DNA of 64,000 nucleotides from Rubrivivax sp. (GCA_027490215.1 JAIXYO010000033.1:1-64000), one strand, 5' to 3'. Numbered from the stretch's first letter, positions 47,194-57,354 are shown. Notes: generated from the sequence alone by a model not told the origin. Numbers and translations are program-made.

Positions 47194-48984
47194 ATGCCCC
47201 ACTACACCCCCCCTTTGCGCGACATGCACTTCGTGCTGCACGAGTTGCTGAAGGTCACTGACACCCTGAAGACGCTGCCAGCGCACGCCGAGGTCGATGT
47301 CGACACCATCAACGCGGTGCTCGAGGAAGGCGGCAAGTTCGCCAGTGAAGTCATCGCACCCTTGAACCAGATCGGCGATGCCGAGGGCTGCTCACTGAAC
47401 CGCGATACGCATGAGGTCAGCACGCCCAGTGGGTTCAAGGCCGCTTACGAGAAGTTCGTTGAAGGCGGCTGGCCGTCGCTGGGCTGCGATGCGACCTACG
47501 GCGGCCAGGGCTTGCCGGTGACGCTGAACCAGTGCCTGTACGAGATGCTCAACAGCGCCAACCAGGCTTGGACGATGTACCCCGGCCTGACACACGGCGC
47601 CTATGAATGCCTGCACGCCCACGGCACGCCCGAGCAGCGGCAGACCTACCTGCCCAAGCTGACCAGCGGCGAGTGGACCGGCACGATGTGCCTGACCGAA
47701 GCGCATTGCGGCACCGACCTGGGGCTGCTTCGAACCAAGGCAGAACCTCAAGCCGATGGCGGCTTCCTGATCACTGGCAACAAGATCTTCATCAGCGCCG
47801 GCGAGCATGATCTTGCTGCGAACATCATCCATCTGGTGCTGGCACGACTGCCCGACGCGCCTGAAGGCAGCAAGGGAATTTCCTTGTTCGTCGTGCCGAA
47901 GTTCCTGGTCAATGCCGACGGATCGCTCGGCGAGCGCAACGCCATCTCTTGCGGCGCGCTGGAGCACAAGATGGGCATCCACGGCAACGCGACCTGCCAG
48001 ATGAACCTCGACGGCGCCCACGGCTGGCTGGTCGGCCAGCCGCACAGGGGCCTGAACGCGATGTTCGTGATGATGAACGCGGCACGCCTGGGTGTCGGCA
48101 TGCAGTCGCTGGGGCTCACTGAAGTGGCCTATCAAAACGCGGTGGCCTATGCGAAAGACCGCCTGCAGAGCCGCGCGCTCAGTGGTGCCAAAGCGTCAGA
48201 CAAGCCGGCCGACCCGATCATCGTGCACCCCGACGTGCGCAAGATGCTGCTGACCGCCCGCGCCTATGCCGAGGGCGGCCGCGCGCTGGCGGTCTTCACC
48301 GCGCTGTTGATCGACCAGGAACTGTCGTCGACCGACAAGACCGTCAAGCAGGACGCCGCCGACCTGGTCGCATTGCTGACGCCGATCGTCAAGGCCTTCA
48401 TGACCGACAACGCCTGGATCGCGACCTCGCAGTGCCTGCAGGTCTTCGGCGGCCACGGCTATGTACGCGAATGGGGCATGGAGCAGTTCGTGCGCGACGC
48501 GCGCATCAACATGATCTACGAAGGCACCAACACGATCCAGTCGCTCGACCTGCTCGGACGCAAGGTGCTGCTGGACAAGGGCAAGAAGCTGACGAAGCTG
48601 CTCGCGCTGGTTCAGCAGTTGATCCACGACGAATGCGTCCACGGGGAGATGCTCGAATTCATCAACCCGCTGGCCGACCTCGGCGAGAAGGTCACGAAGC
48701 TGACGACCGAACTGGGCCTGAAAGCCTTTGGCAACCCCGATGAAGCTGGCGCTGCGGCGGTCGACTATCTGCGCTTGACTGGGCACCTCGTATTCGCCTA
48801 CTTCTGGACGCGGATGGCGCGGGTGGCGCTCAATCATCAAGAGAGCGACGACCCGTTCTACCGTGCAAAGCTGGCCACCGCGCGCTTTTACTTCGCCTAT
48901 CTGCTGCCCGAGACGGCGGCGCTACTCCGCAGCGCACGCGCCGGCGTGAAGCCGCTGATGGCGATGGATGAATCGCTGTTCTGA
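47194..48984 (+). CDS. Acyl-CoA dehydrogenase (long ~600-residue type)
   Basis: FAD-dependent first step of fatty acid beta-oxidation, 596 residues. The N-terminal extension and the C-terminal DUF-like domain (about 470-596) are those of the FadE-related bacterial type. MCLTEAHCGTDLGLLRTKA and GNKIFISAGEHDL form the flavin/substrate site; FGGHGYVREWGMEQFVRDARINMIYEGTNTIQ carries the C-terminal signature (shown here in parts: GGHGYVREWG and IYEGTNTIQSLDLLG). AGGA lies just before the ATG. It is followed after 72 bases by a FadB/FadJ-type enzyme. Confidence 0.94.
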   Translation: MPHYTPPLRDMHFVLHELLKVTDTLKTLPAHAEVDVDTINAVLEEGGKFASEVIAPLNQIGDAEGCSLNRDTHEVSTPSGFKAAYEKFVEGGWPSLGCDATYGGQGLPVTLNQCLYEMLNSANQAWTMYPGLTHGAYECLHAHGTPEQRQTYLPKLTSGEWTGTMCLTEAHCGTDLGLLRTKAEPQADGGFLITGNKIFISAGEHDLAANIIHLVLARLPDAPEGSKGISLFVVPKFLVNADGSLGERNAISCGALEHKMGIHGNATCQMNLDGAHGWLVGQPHRGLNAMFVMMNAARLGVGMQSLGLTEVAYQNAVAYAKDRLQSRALSGAKASDKPADPIIVHPDVRKMLLTARAYAEGGRALAVFTALLIDQELSSTDKTVKQDAADLVALLTPIVKAFMTDNAWIATSQCLQVFGGHGYVREWGMEQFVRDARINMIYEGTNTIQSLDLLGRKVLLDKGKKLTKLLALVQQLIHDECVHGEMLEFINPLADLGEKVTKLTTELGLKAFGNPDEAGAAAVDYLRLTGHLVFAYFWTRMARVALNHQESDDPFYRAKLATARFYFAYLLPETAALLRSARAGVKPLMAMDESLF

Positions 48985-49056
48985 CACATTGATGCCACCT
49001 GCACGGCGCGGCATTTGCTCAGCCCCTGAATCGAACGTCAAACTCCCGGAGCCACC

Positions 49057-51465
49057 ATGAAACGATTTACCGTCCGCAAGGTCGCCGTACTCGGTGCCGG
49101 TGTCATGGGCGCCCAGATCGCCGCCCACCTTGCCAATGTGCGGGTGCCGGTGGTGCTGTTCGACCTGCCGGCGCGTGAGGGCGCCAAGAATGGCGTGGTC
49201 ACCAAGGCGGTCGAGGGCCTGAAGAAGCTGAAGCCGGCACCATTGGGCATCAACGACGATGTGGCGTTGATCGTCCAGGCCAACTATGAGGAGCACCTCG
49301 AACAACTGCGCGATTGCGACCTGATCATCGAGGCGATCGCCGAGCGCATGGACTGGAAGCTCGATCTGTACACCAAGATCGCGCCGTTCGTTGCGCCCCA
49401 TGCGATCGTCGCCAGCAACACCTCGGGGCTGAGCATCACCCAGCTCGGCGCAGTGCTGCCAGCCGCCATACAGCCGCGCTTTTGCGGCATCCATTTCTTC
49501 AACCCGCCGCGCTACATGGCGCTGGTCGAGCTGATTCCGACACCGCTCACGCAGCCTGACATCCTTGACCAGCTCGAAGCCTTCGTGACCACGGCGCTCG
49601 GCAAGGGCGTGGTGCGCGCCAAGGACACGCCGAACTTCATCGCCAACCGCGTCGGCGTGGCGGGCATGCTGGCAGTGATGAAAGAGGCCGAGCTGTTCGG
49701 CCTGAGCTACGACGTGGTTGATGACCTGACCGGCAAGAAGCTCGGTCGCGCCAGTTCAGGCACCTTCCGCACCGCCGATGTGGTGGGCCTGGACACACTG
49801 GCGCACGTGATCAAGACCCTGCAGGACAACCTCGGGCCTGGGCAATCCAACGACCCCTTCTTCGGCAGCTACGCAACGCCACCTGTGCTCGCCACGCTGA
49901 TGGCCAAGGGCGCGCTGGGGCAGAAGACCGGTGCCGGCTTCTACAAGAAGGTCGGCAAGGACATCCTGCGGTTCGATGCCGCCAGCGGCGACTACGTGCC
50001 CGGCGGTGGCGTGGCCGACGAAGAGGTCGCTCGCATCCTGAAGAAGCCGCCTGCAGAGCGGCTGCGGCTGCTGCGCGAATCGAGCCACCCGCAGGCACAG
50101 TTCCTGTGGGCGGTGCTGCGCGACAGCTTCCACTACAGCGCCGTGCATCTGGCTGACGTGGCCGAATGTGCCCGCGACATCGACTTCGCGATGCGCTGGG
50201 GCTTCGGCTTCACCCAGGGACCGTTCGAGCTGTGGCAGGCCGCCGGCTGGACCGAGGTGACGCAATGGATCCAGGAAGACATCGCGGCCGGCAAGGCGCT
50301 GTGTCCAGCCCCGCTGCCGACCTGGGTGCTCGAAGGCCCGGTCCCGGCCCACGGCGGCGTACATCACCCGATGGGGTCGTGGAGCGCAGCGCACATGCGC
50401 TGGGTCGCACCGAGCGCCCTGCCGGTATACCAGCGCCAGCACTTTCGTGAGGCGGTTTTCGGCTCTGGCGCGCCGGCAGCGCTCGAATCGGGCACCGAGC
50501 TGTTCAAGACCGACGGGTTGCGGGTGTGGACGCTCGACGGCGAGGTGCTGATCGCAAGCATCACTTCCAAGCTGCACCTGATCAGCCCCGCCGTCACCGA
50601 GGGGCTGGTGAGGGCGGTCGGTCTCGCCGAGGAAAGCTACAAGGGCCTGGTGATCTGGTCGCCCGATGATGTGTTTTCCGCCGGGGCCAACCTTGAAGCC
50701 CTGATGCCGGTGTTCATGACCATGGGCCCGAAAGGCATCGCCGTGGAGGAAAAGAAACTGCAGGACGCGATGCTTCGGGTGCGTTACGCGACCGTGCCGG
50801 TGGTGGCGGCCATCCGCGGTCTGGCGCTCGGCGGTGGCTGTGAACTGGCCGTGCATTGCGCGAAACGGGTCGCGACGATGGAAAGCTATGTCGGGCTGGT
50901 CGAGGTCGGTGTCGGTTTGATTCCTGGCGCCGGCGGGCTGACCTACATCGCGCGTCGTGCCGCCGAGATGGCAGCGGCCGGCAATGCGAATGCCGATGTG
51001 CTGACTTTCCTGAAGGACGGTTTCACCACCGCTGCGATGGCCAAGGTCGGCACCAGCGCGATCGACAGCCGCCAACTCGGCTACCTGCTGTGGAGCGACG
51101 TGATCGTGCCGCACAAGGACGAACTGCTGTTCGTGGCGCTCACGCAGGCCAAGGCCTTGTTTGACAGCGGCTACCGGCCGCCAGCGAAGAGGCTGTTCCC
51201 GGTGGCCGGGCGCGATGGCACGGCGACCATCAAGGCGCAGTTGGTCAACATGCGCGATGGCGGCTTCATCAGCGCGCACGATTTCCACCTGGCTTCACTG
51301 ATCGCCGAGGTCTTGTGTGGCGGGGATGTCGACGCAGGATCGCTGGTCAGCGAGGACTACCTGATGTCGCTCGAGCGGCAGCGTTTTTGCGGACTTCTCA
51401 AGCACCCGAAAACGCAGGAGCGGATCATGGGGATGCTCAGTAGCGGCAAGCCGGTCAGGAACTGA
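49057..51465 (+). CDS. 3-hydroxyacyl-CoA dehydrogenase/enoyl-CoA hydratase, FadB/FadJ-type
   Basis: 802-residue bifunctional beta-oxidation enzyme with the order reversed relative to E. coli FadB: dehydrogenase first. NAD site VAVLGAGVMGAQIAAHLANV at the N-terminus, FCGIHFFNPPRYMALVE and KDTPNFIANRVG in the dehydrogenase core, a second dehydrogenase C-domain, then a crotonase domain (about 485-700) with oxyanion-hole stretches FSAGANLEAL and RGLALGGGCELAVHC plus EVGVGLIPGAGGLTY. GGAG lies five bases before the ATG. It works with the upstream acyl-CoA dehydrogenase. Confidence 0.94.
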   Translation: MKRFTVRKVAVLGAGVMGAQIAAHLANVRVPVVLFDLPAREGAKNGVVTKAVEGLKKLKPAPLGINDDVALIVQANYEEHLEQLRDCDLIIEAIAERMDWKLDLYTKIAPFVAPHAIVASNTSGLSITQLGAVLPAAIQPRFCGIHFFNPPRYMALVELIPTPLTQPDILDQLEAFVTTALGKGVVRAKDTPNFIANRVGVAGMLAVMKEAELFGLSYDVVDDLTGKKLGRASSGTFRTADVVGLDTLAHVIKTLQDNLGPGQSNDPFFGSYATPPVLATLMAKGALGQKTGAGFYKKVGKDILRFDAASGDYVPGGGVADEEVARILKKPPAERLRLLRESSHPQAQFLWAVLRDSFHYSAVHLADVAECARDIDFAMRWGFGFTQGPFELWQAAGWTEVTQWIQEDIAAGKALCPAPLPTWVLEGPVPAHGGVHHPMGSWSAAHMRWVAPSALPVYQRQHFREAVFGSGAPAALESGTELFKTDGLRVWTLDGEVLIASITSKLHLISPAVTEGLVRAVGLAEESYKGLVIWSPDDVFSAGANLEALMPVFMTMGPKGIAVEEKKLQDAMLRVRYATVPVVAAIRGLALGGGCELAVHCAKRVATMESYVGLVEVGVGLIPGAGGLTYIARRAAEMAAAGNANADVLTFLKDGFTTAAMAKVGTSAIDSRQLGYLLWSDVIVPHKDELLFVALTQAKALFDSGYRPPAKRLFPVAGRDGTATIKAQLVNMRDGGFISAHDFHLASLIAEVLCGGDVDAGSLVSEDYLMSLERQRFCGLLKHPKTQERIMGMLSSGKPVRN

Positions 51466-51475
51466 TGCCACAGGC

Positions 51476-51497
51476 GCCTGCCCTCCGTGGGGCGGGC
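51476..51497 (+). terminator. Weak hairpin between the beta-oxidation genes and hslU
   Basis: An 8-bp stem (51476-51483 with 51490-51497, one wobble) with a six-base loop lies in the 48-base gap between convergent genes. There is no U run, so the assignment is tentative. Confidence 0.35.
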
Positions 51498-51513
51498 AGC
51501 CACACTTTCACGG

Positions 51514-52860
51514 CTACAGGATGTAGCGCGACAGGTCTTCGTTGTCGGCCAGTTCGGCCAGCTTGGCATCGACCTCGGCCGCGCCGATCGTGATGGTCTG
51601 GCCGCTGCGGTTGGGGGCGTCGAAGCTGACCTCGTCGAGCAACCGTTCCATCACGGTGGCCAAGCGCCGTGCGCCAATGTTCTCGGTGCGCTCGTTGACG
51701 TCATAGGCGATCTGCGCGAGCCGGCGGATGCCGTCCGGTGAGATATGCAAGCTGACGCCTTCGGTCGCCAGCAGCGCCTGGTACTGCTTGACCAGACTCG
51801 CGTGCGTCTGCGTCAGGATGGCTTCGAAGTCATCGACGCTCAGCGAGCTCAGCTCGACGCGGATCGGGAAGCGACCTTGCAACTCGGGAATCAGGTCACT
51901 GGGCTTGGCCAGGTGAAACGCACCCGAGGCGATGAACAGGATGTGATCGGTCTTGACGATGCCGTACTTGGTGCTGACCGAGGTGCCTTCGACCAGCGGC
52001 AACAGGTCGCGCTGCACGCCTTGTCGGGACACATCGGCGCCGCTGGTTTCGTTGCGTGAGGCCACCTTATCGATCTCGTCGAGGAAGACGATGCCGTTCT
52101 GCTCGGTCTGCAGCAGCGCGGCCGTCTTGATCTCTTCCTCGTTGACCAGCTTGGCCGCCTCGTCCTCGACCAACAGCAGCCGCGCCTCGCCGATCTTGAG
52201 CTTTCGCAACTTGCGCCTGGCCCCGCCCGCACTGGCGAACAGGCCCTGCAGTTGGTCGGCCATGTCTCCCATGCCGGCCGGGCCCATGATCCGGAGTTGC
52301 GGCTTGGGCTCAGCGAGGTCGATCTCGATGTCCTTGTCGTCCAGCGTGCCTTCGCGCAGGCGCTTGCGCATCACCTGGCGAGCAGTGTTGTCGGCGGGCG
52401 CCGCTGCCGCAGAGGGATCACCGCGCGGAGGCGGGGGCACCAGGATGTCGAGGATGCGGTCTTCGGCGGCGTCCTCCGCGCGCGTGCGCTGGCGCAGCAT
52501 CGCTGACTCGCGCTGCTGCTTGACGGCCGTTTCGACGAGATCGCGGATGATCGAATCGACATCCTTGCCGACGTAACCGACCTCGGTGAACTTGGTCGCC
52601 TCGACCTTGATGAAAGGTGCATCGGCCAGCCTCGCGAGGCGCCGCGCGATCTCGGTTTTGCCCACGCCGGTCGGCCCGATCATCAAGATGTTCTTTGGCG
52701 TGATCTCGCTGCGCAGCGGCTCGTCGACCTGCTGACGCCGCCAGCGGTTGCGCAAGGCGATAGCCACCGCGCGCTTGGCGTCATGCTGGCCGACGATGTG
52801 GCGATCGAGCTCGGAGACGATCTCCTGCGGGGTCATGGTGCTGCTCATCAGCGTGCTCAT
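51514..52860 (-). CDS. hslU: ATP-dependent protease ATPase subunit HslU
   Basis: AAA+ unfoldase of the HslUV (ClpYQ) protease, 448 residues. [21 protein letters not shown]-type start (read as [15 protein letters not shown]), Walker [16 protein letters not shown], the substrate pore motif [11 protein letters not shown], Walker [12 protein letters not shown] and the conserved C-terminus DLSRYIL that docks into HslV. Overlaps hslV by four bases. Intermediate domain is present (about 110-240). Confidence 0.97.
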   Translation of the reverse strand: MSTLMSSTMTPQEIVSELDRHIVGQHDAKRAVAIALRNRWRRQQVDEPLRSEITPKNILMIGPTGVGKTEIARRLARLADAPFIKVEATKFTEVGYVGKDVDSIIRDLVETAVKQQRESAMLRQRTRAEDAAEDRILDILVPPPPRGDPSAAAAPADNTARQVMRKRLREGTLDDKDIEIDLAEPKPQLRIMGPAGMGDMADQLQGLFASAGGARRKLRKLKIGEARLLLVEDEAAKLVNEEEIKTAALLQTEQNGIVFLDEIDKVASRNETSGADVSRQGVQRDLLPLVEGTSVSTKYGIVKTDHILFIASGAFHLAKPSDLIPELQGRFPIRVELSSLSVDDFEAILTQTHASLVKQYQALLATEGVSLHISPDGIRRLAQIAYDVNERTENIGARRLATVMERLLDEVSFDAPNRSGQTITIGAAEVDAKLAELADNEDLSRYIL

Positions 52861-53411
52861 CCGAGGGTCTCGATGGTGTGGCTTTGGTTGGTGTAGATGC
52901 AGATGTCGCCTGCAATCTCGAGCGAGCGCTTGACCACGTCGTGAGGTGACAGCTCGGTGTGCGCGATCAGCGCACGAGCGGCGGCTTGCGCATAGGCACC
53001 GCCTGAGCCGATGGCAACGATGCCGTGCTCGGGTTCGAGCACGTCGCCGTTGCCGGTGATGATCAGCGAGGCGGTCGCGTCAGCCACCGCCAGCATCGCC
53101 TCCAGGCGGCGAAGCACGCGGTCGGTGCGCCAGTCGCGGGTCAGCTCGATGGCCGCCCGTACCAGATGGCCCTGATGTTTTTCGAGCTTGGATTCGAAGC
53201 GCTCGAACAGCGTGAAGGCATCGGCTGTGGCGCCGGCGAAACCGGCCAGCACCTGCTCGCGGTACAGCTTGCGCACCTTGCGGGCGGATGACTTGACGAC
53301 GATGTGGCCCAGCGTCACCTGACCGTCACCGCCGAGCGCAACTTGTGCACCACGGCGAACGCTGACGATGGTGGTGCCGTGAAAGCTGGGCGGGGCGTTG
53401 GCGTTATCCAT
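52857..53411 (-). CDS. hslV: ATP-dependent protease proteolytic subunit HslV
   Basis: Threonine protease ring of HslUV, 184 residues. The pro-segment ends before T13 in [12 protein letters not shown], where processing exposes the catalytic threonine. [17 protein letters not shown] and [17 protein letters not shown] are family signatures. Stop and hslU start overlap (ATGA-type, four bases). The usual proteobacterial pair order is kept; the STAS gene upstream ends 74 bases before it. Confidence 0.97.
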   Translation of the reverse strand: MDNANAPPSFHGTTIVSVRRGAQVALGGDGQVTLGHIVVKSSARKVRKLYREQVLAGFAGATADAFTLFERFESKLEKHQGHLVRAAIELTRDWRTDRVLRRLEAMLAVADATASLIITGNGDVLEPEHGIVAIGSGGAYAQAAARALIAHTELSPHDVVKRSLEIAGDICIYTNQSHTIETLG

Positions 53412-53485
53412 GGGTTCGTGATGAGGGCGTTACCACCGATTTCAATGCCCGATGGGGCGCATTGAGCGGCGCAGAGGGCACTGGC

Positions 53486-55135
53486 TCAGACAGTACGAAC
53501 CCTGACAGTTGCGTGCTCGTTGATGCCCATGGCACCAAAGAAAAGAGCCACCAGTCGGTGCGCGTCAACAAAGGTGACCGAACGGTTTTCGCCGCGCCGC
53601 GCCAGCACCCAGTTCAGCAGGTCGCCGGCCGCGATGAAATCGACACGGATCAACCTGGAGCACGACACGCTGATCATGGGTGCCGCGCCCAGTTGCTCGG
53701 TCATCGATTGCAGCAGGGGGCCGATGTCGCCAATCAACTGTCCGGACAAATCCACGCTCGAGACCTGCACCAGCTCCGCATCGTCGAGCAGATTGGACTC
53801 AAAGAAACCGGTCGACACCTGGCTGACCATCGACATCGACGGTGGCAGCGTGCTGCTCGCCGAACCGCTCAGCCTCACTTGGCACTGGACGCGCTCCCAC
53901 GACGGCGGAGAGACTTCGTACGTCATGCAGTATTCAATGGCGGTTTCGTCGAATTGGTCGGGCCGGTTGGTCATGCGCAGCACGTCGAGGCGCAACTGCC
54001 AATACACCGGGTCGGCATCCCGGAGTCCGCTGGGTGTGGCCTCGTGCAGGCAGTTCAGCAACGCATCGCCATGCAGCCAGCGCATGTCGACTTTCTGCGG
54101 CATCCAGCTGCGGAACAGATCACTGAGCCGGGCGCACGCTTCGGCATCGATGCCGCGCAGCGCCGCCCAGTCGAACACCCAGGGCAACGGCATTTGCAGC
54201 GCCTGCGAGCGCAGTCGCGACACCGCCTCGGCATCGATCCACTCCGGGCTGGACCAGCCCACCTGCCCATCGATGCGGCTGCGCGGCTGGCGCTCTTCGC
54301 TGACGGCTTCAGCGACGCGCTGCGGCATCGAAAACCACTGCGGCGCCGACCAGCCGAACTGCTGGGCATAGTCGATGGCCAGGCTCTCGAACTTGGGCAG
54401 CTGCCCGGTCGCCCGGTGCATATCGAAGAGCGCCAGCCAGGTTTCGGCGTGCTGCGCGCGTGCGCCATGCGGCTGGATCAATTGGGTGAGCGACTGCTCG
54501 CAGAGGTCGAAGTCGGCATTCGCGAAGGCGATCACGGCCTCGTCAAGTTCGGGGTCGTGCGCCAGTTCGTTGTTGGCGTCGACCGCCGCGAAGGACTTGT
54601 CGAAGGAGGAACCGCCCGCCTCGTTGCTGAAAGACAAACCCGCGACATAGGGTGGAGTCGAATCGGTGGCGTCGGTTCGCTGCACTTGCGCGTACGCGGA
54701 GTCGCCCAACGGCGCCGCCTGCGTGGGCGCCGCATAGAACTCGGGCGGTCGGCGCAAAGCCCCCACCTGGCTGTTGCCGACCATTTGCTGCTCGATCGCG
54801 TCGATCTTCGCTTTCATGCCGGGGCCAGAACGCGCCTCGCTGTCGCGCAGACGAGGCACCGAATCGCCGCCCATCGCCGAGGAACCGCCGAGTGCAGCGA
54901 GTTGCTCGGGCGTCAACCCGTCTCGGCGAACCTTGCGCAGCATGTCGAACTCGCGCTTGCGCACGAAATCGTTGCGCCGCTTGCGCTCGATCATGGCCTT
55001 GAGTTCGGACTTGGCGAGCTCGTTTTCGATCGATCCAGCTGCGGGTTGCCCCAATTCGTTCCACTCGGTGGACGGATTGGCAACGAACTTCACGACCTTG
55101 CGGAAGAAGCTCGTCGTGTCTTTGGGATCCGCCAT
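53486..55135 (-). CDS. STAS-domain protein of unknown function
   Basis: 549 residues, acidic and soluble. The N-terminus starts FFRKVVKFVANPSTEWNEL; residues about 30-180 are charged and likely unstructured. Residues about 205-440 contain helical repeats (DFDLCEQSLTQLIQPHGARAQ looks TPR-like). Residues about 455-545 look like a STAS domain (VSSVDLSGQLIGDIGP, then CSRLIRVDFIAAGDLLNWV), the fold of anti-sigma factor antagonists, but I see no clear Asp-Ser phosphorylation site. It lies between dksA (33 bases upstream) and hslV on the same strand, an order I recall from Burkholderiales. A role in envelope or stress control is inference. Confidence 0.75.
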   Translation of the reverse strand: MADPKDTTSFFRKVVKFVANPSTEWNELGQPAAGSIENELAKSELKAMIERKRRNDFVRKREFDMLRKVRRDGLTPEQLAALGGSSAMGGDSVPRLRDSEARSGPGMKAKIDAIEQQMVGNSQVGALRRPPEFYAAPTQAAPLGDSAYAQVQRTDATDSTPPYVAGLSFSNEAGGSSFDKSFAAVDANNELAHDPELDEAVIAFANADFDLCEQSLTQLIQPHGARAQHAETWLALFDMHRATGQLPKFESLAIDYAQQFGWSAPQWFSMPQRVAEAVSEERQPRSRIDGQVGWSSPEWIDAEAVSRLRSQALQMPLPWVFDWAALRGIDAEACARLSDLFRSWMPQKVDMRWLHGDALLNCLHEATPSGLRDADPVYWQLRLDVLRMTNRPDQFDETAIEYCMTYEVSPPSWERVQCQVRLSGSASSTLPPSMSMVSQVSTGFFESNLLDDAELVQVSSVDLSGQLIGDIGPLLQSMTEQLGAAPMISVSCSRLIRVDFIAAGDLLNWVLARRGENRSVTFVDAHRLVALFFGAMGINEHATVRVRTV

Positions 55136-55168
55136 GGCGTCAATGAATGATGGGAAACGCTTGATCGA

Positions 55169-56158
55169 TCAGTCGCCGAACATCTTCTGTTTCAGCTCTC
55201 TGCGCTGTTGCGCTTCGAGAGACAAGGTGGCCGTCGGTCGTGCAATCAATCGGCCCAGACCGATCGGCTCTCCCGTTTCATCGCAAAAACCGTACTCACC
55301 GCTTTCGACGCGATTGAGCGATTGCGCGATCTTCTTGAGCAGCTTGCGCTCGCGGTCACGGGTGCGCAACTCGAGCGCATGCTCTTCCTCGATCGTGGCG
55401 CGGTCGGCCGGATCGGGCACGATGGAGGTGTCTTCGCGAAGGTGTTCCGTTGTTTCGCCTGCATTGCTGAGCAGGTCGTCCTTCAGCTTCTTCAAAGTGG
55501 CACGGAAGAAGTCGAGCTGCTTCTCGCTCATGTACTCGCTGTCGGGCATGGCCAGCACTTCGGCTTCGGTCAGGTCCTTGCCTGACTTGGTCTTCCAGGC
55601 ATTCGCCAGCTTCGGATCGGCCTTCGGGGCGACGCGCGGGGTGTCTACGCCGAGATTGTTCATCTGCCGGGTCGGCGGGCGCGGCGGCGCGAAACGATCG
55701 GCAAAGCGCGATGTCGGAGGGGGCAGCGGCGCGGTAGGCATCGGCGCGCCATAACGAGACTTGGCCGCCGATTTGGCGCGCGGTGCCTTGGTAGGCGCGG
55801 GTGACACCACGGCAGCATCGGCGGGGGCCGGCACCTTGGGCACGAGGGCCTCTTTCGCAGCGTCCTGAGGGAGAGTTTTCAGCATCGGTTTGGGAACAGG
55901 TTTTCCAGCGGTTGCAGCGGGTTTCGCCGCTTTGACCGGAGCAACTTTGGGAGCGGGCGAAACTGGCGCGGGTTTGGGCGCCGGTGTGGTGGCCTTCTTG
56001 GGCGACGTGGCTTTCTTGGCCGGCGGAAGTGACTTCTTGGCGGGTGGGGTTGCCTTCTTAGGTGGCGCTGACTTCACCGACGCCGACGCTGTGGCCTTCT
56101 TCTTGGGCACGGGGGCGGGTCGCGCGGCAGGTGCGGACTTGGCCGGGGATCGGGTCAC
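55169..56158 (-). CDS. dksA: DksA-family RNA polymerase regulator with long basic N-terminus
   Basis: Secondary-channel regulator of RNA polymerase that works with ppGpp. 329 residues, about twice the usual DksA. The GTG at 56158 has GAGGAG six bases upstream, which supports the long form. Residues 1-170 are Lys/Ala/Pro-rich with PAKK-type repeats resembling histone H1-like tails. From about 205 the DksA core begins: coiled coil (EKQLDFFRATLKKLKDDLL), tip DPADRA with the essential Asp-x-x-Asp-x-Ala pattern, and a C-terminal zinc-finger-like fold. Only one of the four zinc Cys remains (FCDET; then TLSLEA where ESC and CIDC normally lie), as in Zn-independent DksA2-type proteins. Confidence 0.92.
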   Translation of the reverse strand: MTRSPAKSAPAARPAPVPKKKATASASVKSAPPKKATPPAKKSLPPAKKATSPKKATTPAPKPAPVSPAPKVAPVKAAKPAATAGKPVPKPMLKTLPQDAAKEALVPKVPAPADAAVVSPAPTKAPRAKSAAKSRYGAPMPTAPLPPPTSRFADRFAPPRPPTRQMNNLGVDTPRVAPKADPKLANAWKTKSGKDLTEAEVLAMPDSEYMSEKQLDFFRATLKKLKDDLLSNAGETTEHLREDTSIVPDPADRATIEEEHALELRTRDRERKLLKKIAQSLNRVESGEYGFCDETGEPIGLGRLIARPTATLSLEAQQRRELKQKMFGD

Positions 56159-56289
56159 AGGGTTCTCCTCGCAGCGGGTTCATACCGCCAAGGCGCGAAA
56201 CGAGCGCCGCATTGGCACCACGACATTGCGATCCATGGGAATCGCAAAGCGCGGCGGATTGTAGCCACGCTGCCGCGCGCCAAGCGACA

Positions 56290-57354
56290 TCAGGCGAGGC
56301 ATTGCTCCAGGCCCTGCACAAATATGTCTCGCGGCAGGTCGATGCCGATGAAGACCATCTTGCTGTTCTTCTTCTCGCCGGGCGCCCAAGCTGGACCCAA
56401 ATCGCTGCCCATCAACTGGTGCACGCCCTGGAAGATCACCTTCTTCGTCGAGCCCTTCATGAACAACACTCCCTTGTAGCGCAGCAGCTTCGGGCCATAG
56501 ACCTGCACGATCGAAGCCAAAAAGTCTTCCAGCTTCGCCGGATTGAATGCTTTGTCCGATCGAAACACAAATGACTTCACGTCGTCGTCGTGCACATGGT
56601 GGCTGGGATGATCGCAGTGCTCGCCATGCTCATGATCGTGGTCATGGTGCGCATGGTCGTGCCCATGGGCGTCGGCATTGAGGAAATCCGGGTCGATGTC
56701 GAGCTTGGCGTTCAGGTTGAAGCCGCGCAGGTCGAACACGTTGGCAATCGGCACCTCGCCGAAATGCACACGACTTTGGGGCGCGCGCGGGTTCATGTGC
56801 TTGATGCGGTGGGACAACGCGTCGACAGCAGCTTCGTCCACTAGATCGGACTTGCTGATGAAAATCTTGTCGGCGAAGCCGATCTGGCGTCGCGCCTCCT
56901 GGCGGTCGTCGAGCTGCTGCTCACCGTGTTTGGCATCGACCAGCGTCAGGATGGAGTCCAGCAGGTAGCACTCAGCGATCTCGTCGTCCATGAAGAACGT
57001 CTGCGCCACCGGTCCGGGGTCGGCCAGGCCAGTGGTCTCGATCACCACACGGTCAAACTGCAGCTCGCCCTTGCGCTTCCTCTCGGCCAGGTCGGCCAGG
57101 GTGGTGCGCAGATCTTCGCGGATGGAGCAGCACACGCAGCCGTTGTTCAGCTGGATGATCTGCTCCTTGGAATCCTGCACCAGGATCTCGTTGTCGATGT
57201 TCTCGTCACCGAACTCGTTTTCGATCACCGCGATCTTCTGGCCGTGTGCTTCGCTCAGCACGCGCTTGAGCAAGGTCGTCTTGCCCGAGCCGAGAAAGCC
57301 GGTCAGGATCGTGGCGGGGATGAGTGCATTGGCGGTAGCGGGGGTGGTAACCAT
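56290..57354 (-). CDS. CobW/COG0523-family GTPase, putative metal chaperone
   Basis: 354 residues from the ATG at 57354. GTPase motifs: Walker A GFLGSGKTTLLKR, the metal-binding CxCC in NNGCVCCSIREDL, Walker B-like VVIETTGLADPGPV and guanine-specificity SKSD. A His-rich loop (about residues 230-260, repeated H-D/H-E pairs) separates GTPase and C-terminal CobW domain (KSFVFRSDKAFNPAKLEDFL). Relatives deliver zinc or cobalt to client enzymes. No Zur-like box is evident upstream, so zinc-starvation control is not supported. It starts a minus-strand run continuing into dksA, STAS gene and hslVU. Confidence 0.93.
   Translation of the reverse strand: MVTTPATANALIPATILTGFLGSGKTTLLKRVLSEAHGQKIAVIENEFGDENIDNEILVQDSKEQIIQLNNGCVCCSIREDLRTTLADLAERKRKGELQFDRVVIETTGLADPGPVAQTFFMDDEIAECYLLDSILTLVDAKHGEQQLDDRQEARRQIGFADKIFISKSDLVDEAAVDALSHRIKHMNPRAPQSRVHFGEVPIANVFDLRGFNLNAKLDIDPDFLNADAHGHDHAHHDHDHEHGEHCDHPSHHVHDDDVKSFVFRSDKAFNPAKLEDFLASIVQVYGPKLLRYKGVLFMKGSTKKVIFQGVHQLMGSDLGPAWAPGEKKNSKMVFIGIDLPRDIFVQGLEQCLA

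Noticed and set aside
46979-47195. Short minus-strand open frames upstream of the acyl-CoA dehydrogenase
   Set aside because: No ribosome-binding site, family resemblance or context; the stretch looks like a promoter region.
53462-55150. 562-codon plus-strand open frame
   Set aside because: Antisense shadow of the STAS-domain gene; Arg/His/Gln-rich and without family features.
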